DNA of 64,000 nt from CAVPNY01 sp963706905 (GTDB taxonomy: Bacteria; Chloroflexota; Anaerolineae; Anaerolineales; UBA4823): NCBI GenBank assembly GCA_963706905.1, contig CAVPNY010000019.1, positions 1 through 64,000 of the forward strand, in the 5' to 3' direction. The notes under the pieces are model-generated. The model saw nothing but the letters and a program-made list of their open reading frames with translations. It was not told where the DNA came from and searched no databases. The translations under genes and the position numbers were made by a program. Shown piece by piece: positions 16,863-25,594 of the stretch (position 1 is its first letter; each line of letters starts with the position of its first letter).

Positions 16863-18029
16863 ATGAAAATTCTAATCGCTGGTTCAAATGGGATAGCCAG
16901 TGTTGTCCCCGCGCCTGGTGCAGGAATTCGCGACTGGCAGCGCTGGACGCCGTACGCGGTGGTCGTGTGGTCGCTGATCTACGCCGCGCTGGGGTTCTTC
17001 TGGGTGATGAGCGGGCGCGGGTTCCCTTACTCCCAAGAAATCGCCTCTGGCGGTATTGAGCCGCTTGCCGGACAGCTCGGGCCGGGCGTGGCCTGGACCA
17101 TCGTGATCGCGGCAGGCCTCCCAGCGGCAGCGTTGGGAGCGGCGATGCTGCGCGGGGTGCGCAGCAGGGCGCTTAGGTCTCTCCTTATCACTGCCGGAGC
17201 GCTGCTGGCCGGGGCCCTCCTGCTGCTCATGACCGATTTCACTGTCCTGGCTACACTCGCCTACATCCCCTATGCGGTATACGCGCTCCTCAGAGGCGCC
17301 GAGTTTGGACAGATCTATCTGCGAGGATTGACCGAGTGGGCGTTTTTGCACCAGTTGCTGTGTCTGGTCGGCGGGTTCCTCTGGCTGGCGGCTACCGTCA
17401 GCTACGCCCGCCGGAGTGGGGACGCCTGCTTGTATTGCGGCCGAAGGGGTAGCCCGGAAGGTTGGACCAGCCCCGAAAACGCCAGGCGCTGGGGCCGGAT
17501 CGCGGTGTATGTGGCCATGGTAGTGCCGGTGGTGTATGCTGCAACTCGTTATGCCTGGGCCTTGGGAATTCCACTGGGGATGAGCGAGGAGTATTGGCGC
17601 CTTGGGCAGGAGCAAGGGGAGTGGATCTCCGGGCTTTTCCTGGCGAACGTCGCCCTGGTGGGGGCTTTACTGATGATCGGCCTGGTGCAGCGCTGGGGTG
17701 AGGTGTTCCCACGCTGGATGATCGGCCTGGCCGGGCGCCGGGTTCCCATCGCGCTGGCGGTGGTCCCGGCCGCGATCATATCGGTGTTGCTCATCGTGGG
17801 CGGCCTCACGATACTGTCCGCTTACTCTCAGATGGCCGCTGCTGCGGAAGCCACTGGGCAAAATTTATGGATCGTCGCTGGCCCTGCCTTTCCGTTACCG
17901 GTGTGGGGCGCGGCGCTTGCTGTGGCGACCCTGGGTTACTATTACCGGCGGCGCGGCCCGTGCAATGTGTGTGGTCGTGGTGCATCCGGCGAGATCGGGA
18001 AGCCATCATCCAGTAACTATAGGAGATAA
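16863..18029 (+). CDS. Multi-pass membrane protein with two CxxCGR motifs
   Basis: A 388-residue protein with about eight membrane helices in two similar-looking halves. Two short cytoplasmic-type segments each hold a zinc-finger-like pair: DACLYCGRRGSPEG (~residue 180) and GPCNVCGRGASG (~residue 365). Together they could bind one metal or a [2Fe-2S]/zinc site. I do not know the family. It stands between a divergent glycosyltransferase and a broken transposase; its stop is only 29 bp from the IS end, so the original downstream context is lost. Start supported by AAGGAGGAAAAC. Confidence 0.6.
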   Translation: MKILIAGSNGIASVVPAPGAGIRDWQRWTPYAVVVWSLIYAALGFFWVMSGRGFPYSQEIASGGIEPLAGQLGPGVAWTIVIAAGLPAAALGAAMLRGVRSRALRSLLITAGALLAGALLLLMTDFTVLATLAYIPYAVYALLRGAEFGQIYLRGLTEWAFLHQLLCLVGGFLWLAATVSYARRSGDACLYCGRRGSPEGWTSPENARRWGRIAVYVAMVVPVVYAATRYAWALGIPLGMSEEYWRLGQEQGEWISGLFLANVALVGALLMIGLVQRWGEVFPRWMIGLAGRRVPIALAVVPAAIISVLLIVGGLTILSAYSQMAAAAEATGQNLWIVAGPAFPLPVWGAALAVATLGYYYRRRGPCNVCGRGASGEIGKPSSSNYRR

Positions 18030-18058
18030 TCCGATAAATATATATAAACCCCCCGGCT

Positions 18059-19517
18059 GGGGTGTATGTCAATTTGGGGGCGAGTTATAGGCAGCTGTCC
18101 AGCGCTCATCAAATCTCTTGCACATAACAGCACGAAAAGGCAAGAGGTGTTCAGCGCCGTTCTGCTCCAACGCATACCGCTTTGGTAAAGCGGTCTTTGA
18201 AACGCTTGCCACGCTCTCGACATACCACTGCCAATCACCCAACCATCCGTTCTCATCTCCAAATAATCCATCCGGTGCTTATGATGGTCAAAGTAACCAG
18301 CCTGCTGCAGCAAATTTTCTCGTTCAGCAGGCTTTTCTTCCGCCAGTTGGGTGATGGTAAGTGCAATTTCACCGGCATGGCCTTGAAAAAGCGGTGTTTC
18401 CTGTTGTTTGAACCAACCCGCAGCTTGCGGCGTACCTTCTCCAAAGGCTAGCTTAGCTGCCAGGCCTAAGTGTTCGGTGGCATGATACCAGTCAACGACT
18501 TGGCGAGCATCATAGAGATAATCGGCCACTAAATTCCAAATCCAGGCCGCTCCGTCTGCCACAACCTGAGTATCTGCGCTGCATGCCAGTGCCGCCGTTT
18601 GGCCTCGGCCCACAGTTTACGCCCAAAAGGCTCGGGGCCTCCAGGTGACTGACATAGCTGGTATCGCTCGCATGCCCAATTTCGATGGTTTCTTTGGTTT
18701 CTGGGTCAAGAGCGTAAGTCCACTCAACCTCGAAGAAACAGCCACACTTCAATTCTTTCCACTCTTCGCCGCGAATGTAGATCATGCTCCCGTCTATTGA
18801 AGCTCCCAGACGTTGGTCCGACTTTCCCCTGACCTGCCCGGGTACCAGTTGCTCGATCGTTGCATTGGCTTGCTTGGCTTCCTTTTCTTCCACCTTCTTC
18901 AGTGCTTCTCCCCACTCCTGTGTCAGTCGCCATACACTGTTTTCCGATATTTCGATCTGGGCTAGCTCTTGAAGAGCTTCGGTCGCTTCGGCATAACTCA
19001 ATTTCGCACTGTACTTGATCGCTTTTTGTGCCACCCCTTCGCTCCAGTGCTTGTCGTGCAAGCGCAGTTGCCTATCCAGGGGGAAAAATACTCTCCTGAC
19101 ACTCCGGACAGTAGTAATAGCCTCGCTCTACCTGCAATGCGCCTGCCCGGCTCTCCACTTGTGTGCTTTTCTCACCTTTATAGCGCATCTCCTTCCCACA
19201 CTGGGTACATTTAGGCCCTGGTGCGGGCGTTCGTTCACTCTGCTCTTCCACTGCAATTTGGGCCAGTTCTTGCCCCAATTCCTTGCGTAGTTTCAAGGCG
19301 ATTTCTTCGATTTGCTTCAAGTCCGGCTGGGGATGATTTGCCTCCCAGGCTAAATATTCATCAATGATCTGATCCGCTTTCGCTCGCAATCGAGCGCGTT
19401 TCTCTTCGTTGCTCTTTTCCATGGCTACCTCCGCTGGGCGATAGCCTGATTTTATTTCCCCTTGCCCGAGAACTGAATGACCCCCCGGCTGAATTGCCCA
19501 ATTGCATCTGACACCCC
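18059..19517 (-). mobile_element. ISKra4-like insertion sequence, decayed
   Basis: A ~1.46-kb element carrying a broken ISKra4-type transposase on the minus strand. The left end GGGGTGTATGTCAATTTGGG (from 18059) resembles the complement of the right end, which reads GGGGTGTCAGATGCAATTGG inward from 19517, so imperfect terminal repeats of about 20 bp are visible. I see no clear target duplication. The right end is embedded in a hairpin (19510-19534). Confidence 0.75.
18069..19422 (-). pseudogene. ISKra4-like transposase, multiply frameshifted
   Basis: The N-terminal piece (ATG 19422) contains the zinc-binding CTQCGKEMRYKG and YYYCPECQESIFPPG motifs of ISKra4 transposases. The frame is lost at about 19078 and resumes with LRLHDKHWSEGVAQ. 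A second piece has GASIDGSMIYIRG, holding the first catalytic Asp, and EWTYALDPETKE. A third piece has DTQVVADGAAWIWNL, with the second Asp, and VVDWYHATEHL. A last shift precedes AAYNSPPN at 18069. At least three indels make it nonfunctional. Joined length would be about 450 residues, normal for the family. Confidence 0.8.
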
Positions 19518-19534
19518 GGGAAAACCGGGGTGTC
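19510..19534. terminator. Hairpin at the right IS end
   Basis: GACACCCCGG, GAAAA loop, CCGGGGTGTC: a perfect 10-bp stem. Its left arm is the outermost part of the IS right terminal repeat, so the hairpin may have formed when the element inserted beside an existing GGGGTGTC sequence, or it may be a target hairpin. There is no U-tract. Confidence 0.5.
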
Positions 19535-19795
19535 AGGGATTGTACAGCACCGTCATCAACCTGGACGCTGACGGCCTGTTTGCAGTGTTTTATTGAAGAG
19601 CAGCGGGAAAGGGTGTAAGGTGCAGCGGTTACCTGTGGAGATGCTCGGCGCAGAGAATAAATCAACAAAAGCAAAATTTGACGCATATAGTCTAGACAGA
19701 CCTGTTGCAGTAAAATTGATCCTTGAGCGGCTTACAGTGAAATATCATCCACCGGCTCTTTTGCTGTCGTTACTTTTTCAATAGTCATATTTCTT

Positions 19796-20503
19796 GTGCG
19801 TACGACGGTCATCATCCCCACTTTGAATGAAGCCGAGACCCTGGCTGGAGTGCTTGCCGCACTGGCTGCCTGCACGCAGGCGGCCGGTGCGGACGCCATC
19901 CCGCGCGGCGAAGTGCTGGAAATCCTGGTCGTCGACGGCGGTTCCACAGACGGAACGCCTGACATCGCCGAGAGAAATGGGGCGCGCCTGATCAGCGAGC
20001 CGCGCCGCGGTTATGGCTGGGCCTGCGCTGCCGGGGTTTGCGCAGCCCAGGGCGAGATCGTGGTCTTTCTGGATGCGGATGGCGCGGATGATCCCCGGCA
20101 TTTAGCGGAGCTGGTGGCTCCCCTGGCGATCGGGCAGGCCGAGATGGTGCTCGGCTCGCGCCTGGCAGGACAGATCGAAGCTGGCGCCATGCCCTGGCAC
20201 CAGAAGGCTGGCAATCGGCTGAGCGCCGGGCTGATCCACCGCCTGTATGACCTGCCGATCACCGACCTGAGTCCCTTTCGCGCCGTGCTGCGCAGTGCGC
20301 TGCTCAAGCTCGATCTGCAGGAAATGACCTACGGCTGGCCAACGGAGATGATCGTCAAAGCTGCTCGAGCCGGCTGGCGCATCCGCGAGCTGCCCGTCGT
20401 TTACCACCCCCGCCAGGGAGGCCGATCCAAGATCAGCGGCACCTGGCGCGGCTCGTTGCTGGCTACCTACCATATCCTGAAATTGATCTTGCGCTACGCA
20501 TGA
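19796..20503 (+). CDS. Family 2 glycosyltransferase
   Basis: A 235-residue GT-A glycosyltransferase. The nucleotide-sugar motifs are present: VIIPTLNEAETL, ILVVDGGSTDGTPDI, the metal-binding FLDADGADDP, and the acceptor-side YGWPTEMIVKAARAGW. No membrane helices. The product resembles polyprenyl-phosphate sugar transferases of the DPM1 type. GTG 19796 is used; an ATG is absent nearby. Its last four bases overlap the next start (ATGA), so it is translationally coupled to the MobA-like gene, a pairing common in bacteria. Confidence 0.88.
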   Translation: MRTTVIIPTLNEAETLAGVLAALAACTQAAGADAIPRGEVLEILVVDGGSTDGTPDIAERNGARLISEPRRGYGWACAAGVCAAQGEIVVFLDADGADDPRHLAELVAPLAIGQAEMVLGSRLAGQIEAGAMPWHQKAGNRLSAGLIHRLYDLPITDLSPFRAVLRSALLKLDLQEMTYGWPTEMIVKAARAGWRIRELPVVYHPRQGGRSKISGTWRGSLLATYHILKLILRYA

Positions 20504-21195
20504 GCATAAACATGCTCAATCCTGCTGCCTGTGTCATCATGGCAAAACAGCCTCAAGTGGGCAAGACGAAAACGCGTCTGTGTCCCCCACTCACCGCTCA
20601 TGAGGCGGCTGACCTTTCCGAAGCTCTGCTCCTGGATACCATTGCGCTGGTCAGCCAGCTGCCTGGCATCGATCTGGCGCTGGCCATCACGCCGCCTTCC
20701 TCTAAGGCGTACTTCGCTGGCATAACCCCATCCGGTACTCGCCTGCTGCCGGTTGAAGGAGATAATATTGGCGATTGCCTGGTTCAGGCTTTAGGGGTGC
20801 TTTTCGATCTGGGCTACCGCAAAGCACTGGCGATCAACGCCGACAGCCCGTCCCTGCCAGCGGAGTATATCGTCCAGGCGGCGGACTTGCTCGAACACCA
20901 TGATCTAGTCCTCGGCCCTGGCGAAGATGGCGGCTACTACCTGGTGGGGATGAATTGCTTGCACATGGGGATCTTTGACGATATTCCCTGGAGCACCGCC
21001 AGGGTGCTCCCCCAGACCTTGCAGCGCAGCCACGCGCTGGGTCTATCCATTGGCCTGACGCCTGCCTGGTATGATATCGATACGGTCCTTGAACTTCAGC
21101 GTTTAAACAAAGACCTACGAGCGTTGCCCGCAGATCGACTTTCCAACACGCGGCGCTTCCTGACAGGCTTCAACCTGGATCAGCGCCTGGGTTGA
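20500..21195 (+). CDS. MobA-like glycosyltransferase, TIGR04282/DUF2064 family
   Basis: A 231-residue nucleotidyl/glycosyltransferase-fold protein. The N-terminal VIMAKQPQVGKTKTRLCPPL replaces the P-loop-like motif of MobA enzymes; INADSPSLPAEYI and GPGEDGGYYLVGM are hallmarks of the TIGR04282 family, which is annotated as arsenosugar biosynthesis glycosyltransferase from its genomic context elsewhere. It overlaps the preceding GT2 gene by four bases. There is no arsM-like gene here, so the arsenosugar role is not supported locally, though a radical SAM gene is convergent just downstream. Confidence 0.85.
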   Translation: MSINMLNPAACVIMAKQPQVGKTKTRLCPPLTAHEAADLSEALLLDTIALVSQLPGIDLALAITPPSSKAYFAGITPSGTRLLPVEGDNIGDCLVQALGVLFDLGYRKALAINADSPSLPAEYIVQAADLLEHHDLVLGPGEDGGYYLVGMNCLHMGIFDDIPWSTARVLPQTLQRSHALGLSIGLTPAWYDIDTVLELQRLNKDLRALPADRLSNTRRFLTGFNLDQRLG

Positions 21196-21244
21196 TTTGA
21201 CTCCCTCCGAGAGTGCGCTTCCTACGGAAGCGATCTCATTTCCC

Positions 21245-22057
21245 TCACTGAAACGTCTCGCGTTGCTCCGGGCTGATCAGCCGCGCCGCCTCCAATTCCG
21301 CCAGTACCCGGCAGACTGCCTCGGAAAGGGGGAAGATGTGCTCGCTTACCTGCATATCCGCGCCGGTAGACAGCGGGTGCCAGTACACACCGTCCTGGTT
21401 GACGGTGATTTCAGGAGCCAGGTTGTTTTTGCCGATCTCCAGCCCTTCATTGGAGAAACCGCGCCTGGCGAGCGGGCGGATCAGGTGATCACTCTCCGGG
21501 ATGCCCAGCGCCTGGTGAAAGGCGCACAGCTCGTCAAGGTGTTCTGTATTCGTAGTCGTCTCGGTGGTGGACAGGCGCACCCAGTAACCGCTCGCCTGCA
21601 ATGCCCGGATGCCTTCCACCGTCTTTGCCCAGGTTCCTGCGCCCCGCTGGGGATCGTGGTATTCGGGCTGGCTGCCGTCCAGGCTGACCTGTACCGCCAG
21701 CCGCGCGCGGCTGACCGTCCCCAGGCGCTCCAGCCGCTTGTTGTTTAGCAGCATGCCGTTGGTCAGCAGCGTGGTCTGCACCCGCCGGGCGGAGTAATCC
21801 AGCATGGCGTAGATATCCTCGAGCAGCAGCGGTTCTCCGCCGGTGAAAAAGATGGCTTCAAAACCCAGCTCCAGGGCTTCGTCGACCAGCTGGGTGACTG
21901 TGTCCAGTGCGAGGGCGCGGCGAGGCGCGTGTGGGCTGGATTCAGCCACGCAGTAAGTGCAGCGCAGGTTGCAGTCATAGTTGGTGTACAGCCACAGCTT
22001 CATCTGGAGCTGGGCTGCTGGCGGGCTGCAGGCAGGCTTGTTTTCTGGCAGGCTCAC
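21245..22057 (-). CDS. Radical SAM protein
   Basis: A 270-residue radical SAM enzyme. The [4Fe-4S] motif is CNLRCTYC at about residue 31, followed by the glycine-rich FFTGGEPLL that contacts SAM, and LLTNGMLL. The C-terminus (DHLIRPLARRGFSNEG, then VNQDGVYWHPL) resembles SPASM-less peptide- or small-molecule-modifying members, with no extra Cys cluster. It is convergent with the TIGR04282 gene and divergent from DoxX, separated by 63 bp from the latter. The substrate cannot be predicted. Confidence 0.85.
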   Translation of the reverse strand: MSLPENKPACSPPAAQLQMKLWLYTNYDCNLRCTYCVAESSPHAPRRALALDTVTQLVDEALELGFEAIFFTGGEPLLLEDIYAMLDYSARRVQTTLLTNGMLLNNKRLERLGTVSRARLAVQVSLDGSQPEYHDPQRGAGTWAKTVEGIRALQASGYWVRLSTTETTTNTEHLDELCAFHQALGIPESDHLIRPLARRGFSNEGLEIGKNNLAPEITVNQDGVYWHPLSTGADMQVSEHIFPLSEAVCRVLAELEAARLISPEQRETFQ

Positions 22058-22120
22058 GGTTGGTTTTCCGGCTGGACAGGATATAATCCCAGTATATCAT
22101 TACCTATGAGGAGTGAGCCC

Positions 22121-22612
22121 ATGCAACGTCTCTTTGATTCCGCTCCGCGTGTATCCCTGACCTGGATCGCCTTGCTGCGCATCCTGCTTGGACTGGTATT
22201 TCTCACCACCTGGGTGATCAACCTGTTCAACGGCTTTTACACCCCGGATGGGCTGCTGCGCTTCTTCACGGAGATCTATCCCCAGGCCGATAACCCGCTG
22301 GCGTTTTACGCCGCCTTTATCAATAACGTGGTCCTGCCGATGCGCGGCGCGTTCGCCCCCTTCCAACTGGTTGCCGAGTTCTTGCTCGGGCTTGGCCTGC
22401 TGGTTGGCGTCTTCACCCCTTTCTTTAGTTTGGCGGGTATCTTCTTCCTATTAAATACATTCCTGGCAACCCTGGGGCATGATTGGCCCTGGTCGTACTG
22501 GATGCCGATCGCCATGCTCGCAGTGACCTTCTTCACCTGCGCCGGGCGCGCTTTGGGGGTGGACGCGTACCTGTTAAAACGCTATGGTGAGCGCGGCTGG
22601 CTGCTCTGGTGA
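22121..22612 (+). CDS. DoxX-like membrane protein
   Basis: A 163-residue protein with four membrane helices in the DoxX/TQO-small-subunit fold. Features include LRILLGLVFLTTWVINLF, FNGFYTPDGLLRF and the late ALGVDAYLLKRYG. DoxX-family proteins are linked to quinone-dependent redox chemistry or thiosulfate oxidation in a few cases; most are uncharacterised. ATG 22121 is chosen over upstream in-frame starts because GAGGAG lies ~8 bp before it and homology starts there. Divergent from the radical SAM gene. Confidence 0.8.
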   Translation: MQRLFDSAPRVSLTWIALLRILLGLVFLTTWVINLFNGFYTPDGLLRFFTEIYPQADNPLAFYAAFINNVVLPMRGAFAPFQLVAEFLLGLGLLVGVFTPFFSLAGIFFLLNTFLATLGHDWPWSYWMPIAMLAVTFFTCAGRALGVDAYLLKRYGERGWLLW

Positions 22613-22729
22613 ACCTCCAGTTAGCGACCTAAACGAAAAGCGATAATCAGATAATTTAGAGGGAATTACTCAAGTAACCTTGACAATTCTCCTATTTAAG
22701 GCATAGAATTCTCTCCGCAAGCGATCCTC

Positions 22730-22822
22730 CCGATCAATTGTTCCATTGATCGGTGCAAGGGATGTCCATCACCGATACCCGCCCTACAGCCATCCAGGAT
22801 GTGGGCGGATTTTGTTTTTTTT
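22730..22822 (+). terminator. Structured leader with Rho-independent terminator before an unknown operon
   Basis: CCGATCAAT (22730-22738) pairs perfectly with ATTGATCGG (22745-22753). Further on, CCGCCC (22779-22784) pairs with GGGCGG (22803-22808), followed by ATTTTGTTTTTTTT, a clear terminator on the plus strand. It lies 167 bp after DoxX and 94 bp before the next gene. It could simply end the DoxX transcript, or act as an attenuator or riboswitch platform for the 22916-25449 operon. I do not recognise a known riboswitch class. The rest of 22613-22915 shows nothing else. Confidence 0.6.
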
Positions 22823-22915
22823 CGAAAGGAGTAGAGATTGAAACTATGCAGAGTAATTTAAATTCTCTCCTCATCTGACGAGTCAGTTCATCTCTGGTTA
22901 CCCAAGGAGGGTAAT

Positions 22916-23809
22916 ATGGCTTTTACCGATCACAGTGACCTGTTCGGGGCAGTCCACGAGGCTGGGATCAACCTGGTCGTGCGTCACATCATGCGCCAGC
23001 GCCCATCTCTGTTTAATTATGCAACTGCCTTTTTCCTTCAACGTCCTGACCTGCTGTGCAACCGGATCGAAGCGATCCCGGAAGTCGTGAAAGCAGGCAA
23101 TCCGTTATTCTCTCTGGAAGACCCACTGCCAGTTCTCGGCACACCTACCCCCGTCGGGTTGAATTTCTGTGTGCAGTTCACCGATCTGGAGATCGACTTC
23201 CACCCCAACAATGTCGTCCATCTTCCGCCTGAGCTGCTTCAACTGCCAGCCCAACGCCTGGCTTTGCGGGGAAAGGCCTGCGTCGGGCTGGATTGCCCCT
23301 CGGATGATTTGATCCGGGAGTTGATCCCGCGCATGGAGATCCTGGCGACCGCAGACTCTCAGCGCGATTTTACTCGCTTGGCTGAATTCAACCGCAAAGA
23401 CCCACCCCGGGACATGATCGTCCTCCCAACTCAGAAGCTGATCTGCTTTTGCCTGGAGTTATTTGCTGTTCTGCATCTCGAATGGGGGACGATCGGGTCT
23501 TCCGATCAGCAGTGGCTCAAAGTGCGGCTGGATGGTCTTGAGATCGTGGATCTCCAACCGACCCCCATGGAGGATCTGATCGAATGCTACCTGAAAACCG
23601 TGCTGCGCCTGGGAATTCTCCCCCGCATGAGCATCAGCATCGAAAAAATGATTCTGGATGTCACCAAGATGCTGCAAGACAAAGGTTTTGAGGTGGGCGA
23701 GAAAATTACCCTGGAACCTGCTCCATTGTCAGCCGCGCTGCCGAATAATCCTGCGGTTGAAGATGACCAGCTCAAGGTTTTTATTAACCTGAATGTAGAA
23801 AGCGTTTAA
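22916..23809 (+). CDS. Unknown protein, first of a three-gene operon
   Basis: A 297-residue soluble protein with no signal peptide and no motif I recognise. It alternates beta-type phrases (VGLNFCVQFTDLEIDFHPNN, LELFAVLHLEWG, LKVRLDGLEIVDLQP) with a helical stretch (MEDLIECYLKTVLRLGI), and ends LKVFINLNVESV. The strand-rich, amphipathic pattern would fit a lipid-binding fold of the TULIP kind, but this is only a hypothesis. AGGAGG precedes the ATG. The next gene starts 12 bp downstream. Confidence 0.65.
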   Translation: MAFTDHSDLFGAVHEAGINLVVRHIMRQRPSLFNYATAFFLQRPDLLCNRIEAIPEVVKAGNPLFSLEDPLPVLGTPTPVGLNFCVQFTDLEIDFHPNNVVHLPPELLQLPAQRLALRGKACVGLDCPSDDLIRELIPRMEILATADSQRDFTRLAEFNRKDPPRDMIVLPTQKLICFCLELFAVLHLEWGTIGSSDQQWLKVRLDGLEIVDLQPTPMEDLIECYLKTVLRLGILPRMSISIEKMILDVTKMLQDKGFEVGEKITLEPAPLSAALPNNPAVEDDQLKVFINLNVESV

Positions 23810-23821
23810 GGAATTTGAACC

Positions 23822-24739
23822 ATGGCTCACCTGACTGTTGCCGTGTCGGAAGGCACGTTCAAAAAATCTTTTGAGGTCCTGGAACGGAACTTTAAATTCG
23901 AAGCTGCGGATTCAGTCGATACCGGGACTTTCACCGCCGGGTATGACGTGAAGGCTCACCTTAAGGGCGGAACGGTGGATCTGCGCGCTGATAATACCAT
24001 TTCCGTCCGCGAGCTGGATCTAAAATGGGATCGTTTGAAAGTGATCCTGGGATTGGATATCCCGGAGATCTGCGTCGGTGGGGGCTGCATCCCCATGCCC
24101 TGGCCGATCCCGGATATCTGTTTGCCGCGCATCTGTGTGTTCAGCGACGATCCCGATATATCCATCTCCCCTGATTTTGCCAGCTTCGTCGCTCAGGAAG
24201 TCAGTTTCACGGGGAGCGTCGAAGCGCGTTATTTTGACCCGGCTTTCCCGCCGCCCTCCTCCACAATATGCGACCTGGTCCGGATTGACCCTCTGCCAAC
24301 CTCCACTCAATGGCAAATCTTCATCGATCCGGAGACGATCGACCTCGATCTTTTCGACTTCCCGGATATCGTCGGCGATCTGCTCGAAGATGCCCTGACC
24401 GACGCCATCAAAGCTTTGATCCCTGGCGGATGGGTGCGCGACCTGATCCTCGCCATCATCGGAGGGGTGGTCGATCTTATTCGTGCCATCCTGGATATCC
24501 CGGACGACTTTGAAGAATGGCTGTCCGATCTGTTTAACGTCAGCTTCGGCTTGCTGGATATGATTGGTACATTGGTATTAGAGTTCTTGGGGAATTGCAA
24601 TCCAGTCTATTCGATCGACGATCCATTCGAAATTATGGAAGCAGATAATGGTCTGATCCCGGTGCGAATCCCGATCCGCGATCTGAGCGTGAGGGTGGAT
24701 GACGTCGAATTGACCGTTGAAGCGAACGTAGGAGCTTAA
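23822..24739 (+). CDS. Unknown protein with Cys/Pro-rich insert, second of the operon
   Basis: A 305-residue protein. The N-terminal half is beta-rich (TFTAGYDVKAHLKGGTVDLR, ISVRELDLKWDRLKVILGL), then a striking insert CVGGGCIPMPWPIPDICLPR with four Cys and many Pro (~residues 83-105). A long helical, hydrophobic section follows (LIPGGWVRDLILAIIGGVVD, LDMIGTLVLEFLG), and a beta C-terminus (IPVRIPIRDLSVRVDDVELT). No signal peptide. Like its upstream neighbour it could be a lipid-binding tubular protein; unproven. It starts 12 bp after the first gene and ends 2 bp before the third. Confidence 0.65.
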   Translation: MAHLTVAVSEGTFKKSFEVLERNFKFEAADSVDTGTFTAGYDVKAHLKGGTVDLRADNTISVRELDLKWDRLKVILGLDIPEICVGGGCIPMPWPIPDICLPRICVFSDDPDISISPDFASFVAQEVSFTGSVEARYFDPAFPPPSSTICDLVRIDPLPTSTQWQIFIDPETIDLDLFDFPDIVGDLLEDALTDAIKALIPGGWVRDLILAIIGGVVDLIRAILDIPDDFEEWLSDLFNVSFGLLDMIGTLVLEFLGNCNPVYSIDDPFEIMEADNGLIPVRIPIRDLSVRVDDVELTVEANVGA

Positions 24740-24741
24740 GT

Positions 24742-25449
24742 ATGATTGAGCGAACTCGCAAATCAGTATTGAATCGGGCTGTGTTTGTCCAGAGACCGCT
24801 GGACAGCAGCGCCTTGACTACGCTGACCTCCCTTTTCTACTTCTTCACCGAGGTGGGTGATTATGAAATATTCGTCCGCAGCGGGGAAAAAGTTGTGCGC
24901 AGAAACCATGTCAAGGTGATAGCGGAGCTGGCCCCCTCCCAGACCGACATGGATCTGGCCAAACAGGGGGATTTAGCCCCCGGATGTACCCAGGATCAGC
25001 CCCTTACTCTGGGACAATACAGTGCCATCTCCTTTTATGCCTCCGAAGGGGTTCAAGCCTATACCGTGACGATCACTCAGCTGGGTCCTGAGAAGAAAGT
25101 CGTCCGCCTGGAAAACGCGAATGCAGTCCCAGAAAACTGCCTGTTTGCGGTGACCCTGGTACGCCCGGGCTCTTATTCAGCAGTGAATACTCTCGGGCGC
25201 GGCAAAGCGCAGATCGTGGTCAGTCTACCGGTAGGAGAACGTTATCGCGTCGACCAGCCTACCGTGATCGATTCCAACAAAGCCAGGTTCAGCCAGGATG
25301 AGATCCACATCCTATCGGGGCAGACGGTCGTCTTCCGCTGCCTGGACCCGGCCCGGATCCGGGTTGAGTTGGTTGAAGCCGATGAAAGAGCAGAAACCTC
25401 TCCGGAAAAGAAATACCTTACTATTCGCAAACGTCAGCCACGCGGCTAA
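24742..25449 (+). CDS. Unknown beta-rich protein, third of the operon
   Basis: A 235-residue protein with no signal peptide and no recognised family. It is strand-rich: DYEIFVRSGEKVVRRNHVKV, AYTVTITQLGPEKKVVRLEN and YSAVNTLGRGKAQIVVSLPV resemble immunoglobulin or cupredoxin-like sandwiches, but the metal ligands of cupredoxins are not evident. The start is 2 bp after the previous stop, so translation is coupled. A strong hairpin follows the gene. Confidence 0.6.
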   Translation: MIERTRKSVLNRAVFVQRPLDSSALTTLTSLFYFFTEVGDYEIFVRSGEKVVRRNHVKVIAELAPSQTDMDLAKQGDLAPGCTQDQPLTLGQYSAISFYASEGVQAYTVTITQLGPEKKVVRLENANAVPENCLFAVTLVRPGSYSAVNTLGRGKAQIVVSLPVGERYRVDQPTVIDSNKARFSQDEIHILSGQTVVFRCLDPARIRVELVEADERAETSPEKKYLTIRKRQPRG

Positions 25450-25480
25450 GGGTCGAACGGATCTCAGGTTGCGGTAACAA

Positions 25481-25517
25481 CGCCTGCCCACGAACTCGGG
25501 AGGTTCGTGGGCAGGCG
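25481..25517. terminator. Strong bidirectional hairpin between convergent genes
   Basis: CGCCTGCCCACGAAC (25481-25495) pairs perfectly with GTTCGTGGGCAGGCG (25503-25517) around a 7-nt loop: a 15-bp stem between the end of the unknown operon and the convergent solute-binding protein gene. No U-run, but the position suggests a shared terminator. Confidence 0.7.
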
Positions 25518-25594
25518 AACTACACAATGGGGTAGGCTGGCACCCCAGCTTACACTTTATTCCAGATTCTATTCGCGACGTGCCCGGCCGCTAT

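Noticed and set aside
18047..19493. 12-bp direct repeat ACCCCCCGGCTG as target duplication of the ISKra4-like element
   Set aside because: The left copy is outside the terminal repeat but the right copy is inside it, so it cannot be a target duplication of the element as bounded by its inverted ends.
22613..22915. Known riboswitch class before the 22916 operon
   Set aside because: No core motif of the cobalamin, TPP, SAM, glycine, c-di-GMP or FMN classes was recognised; only a hairpin and terminator are visible.
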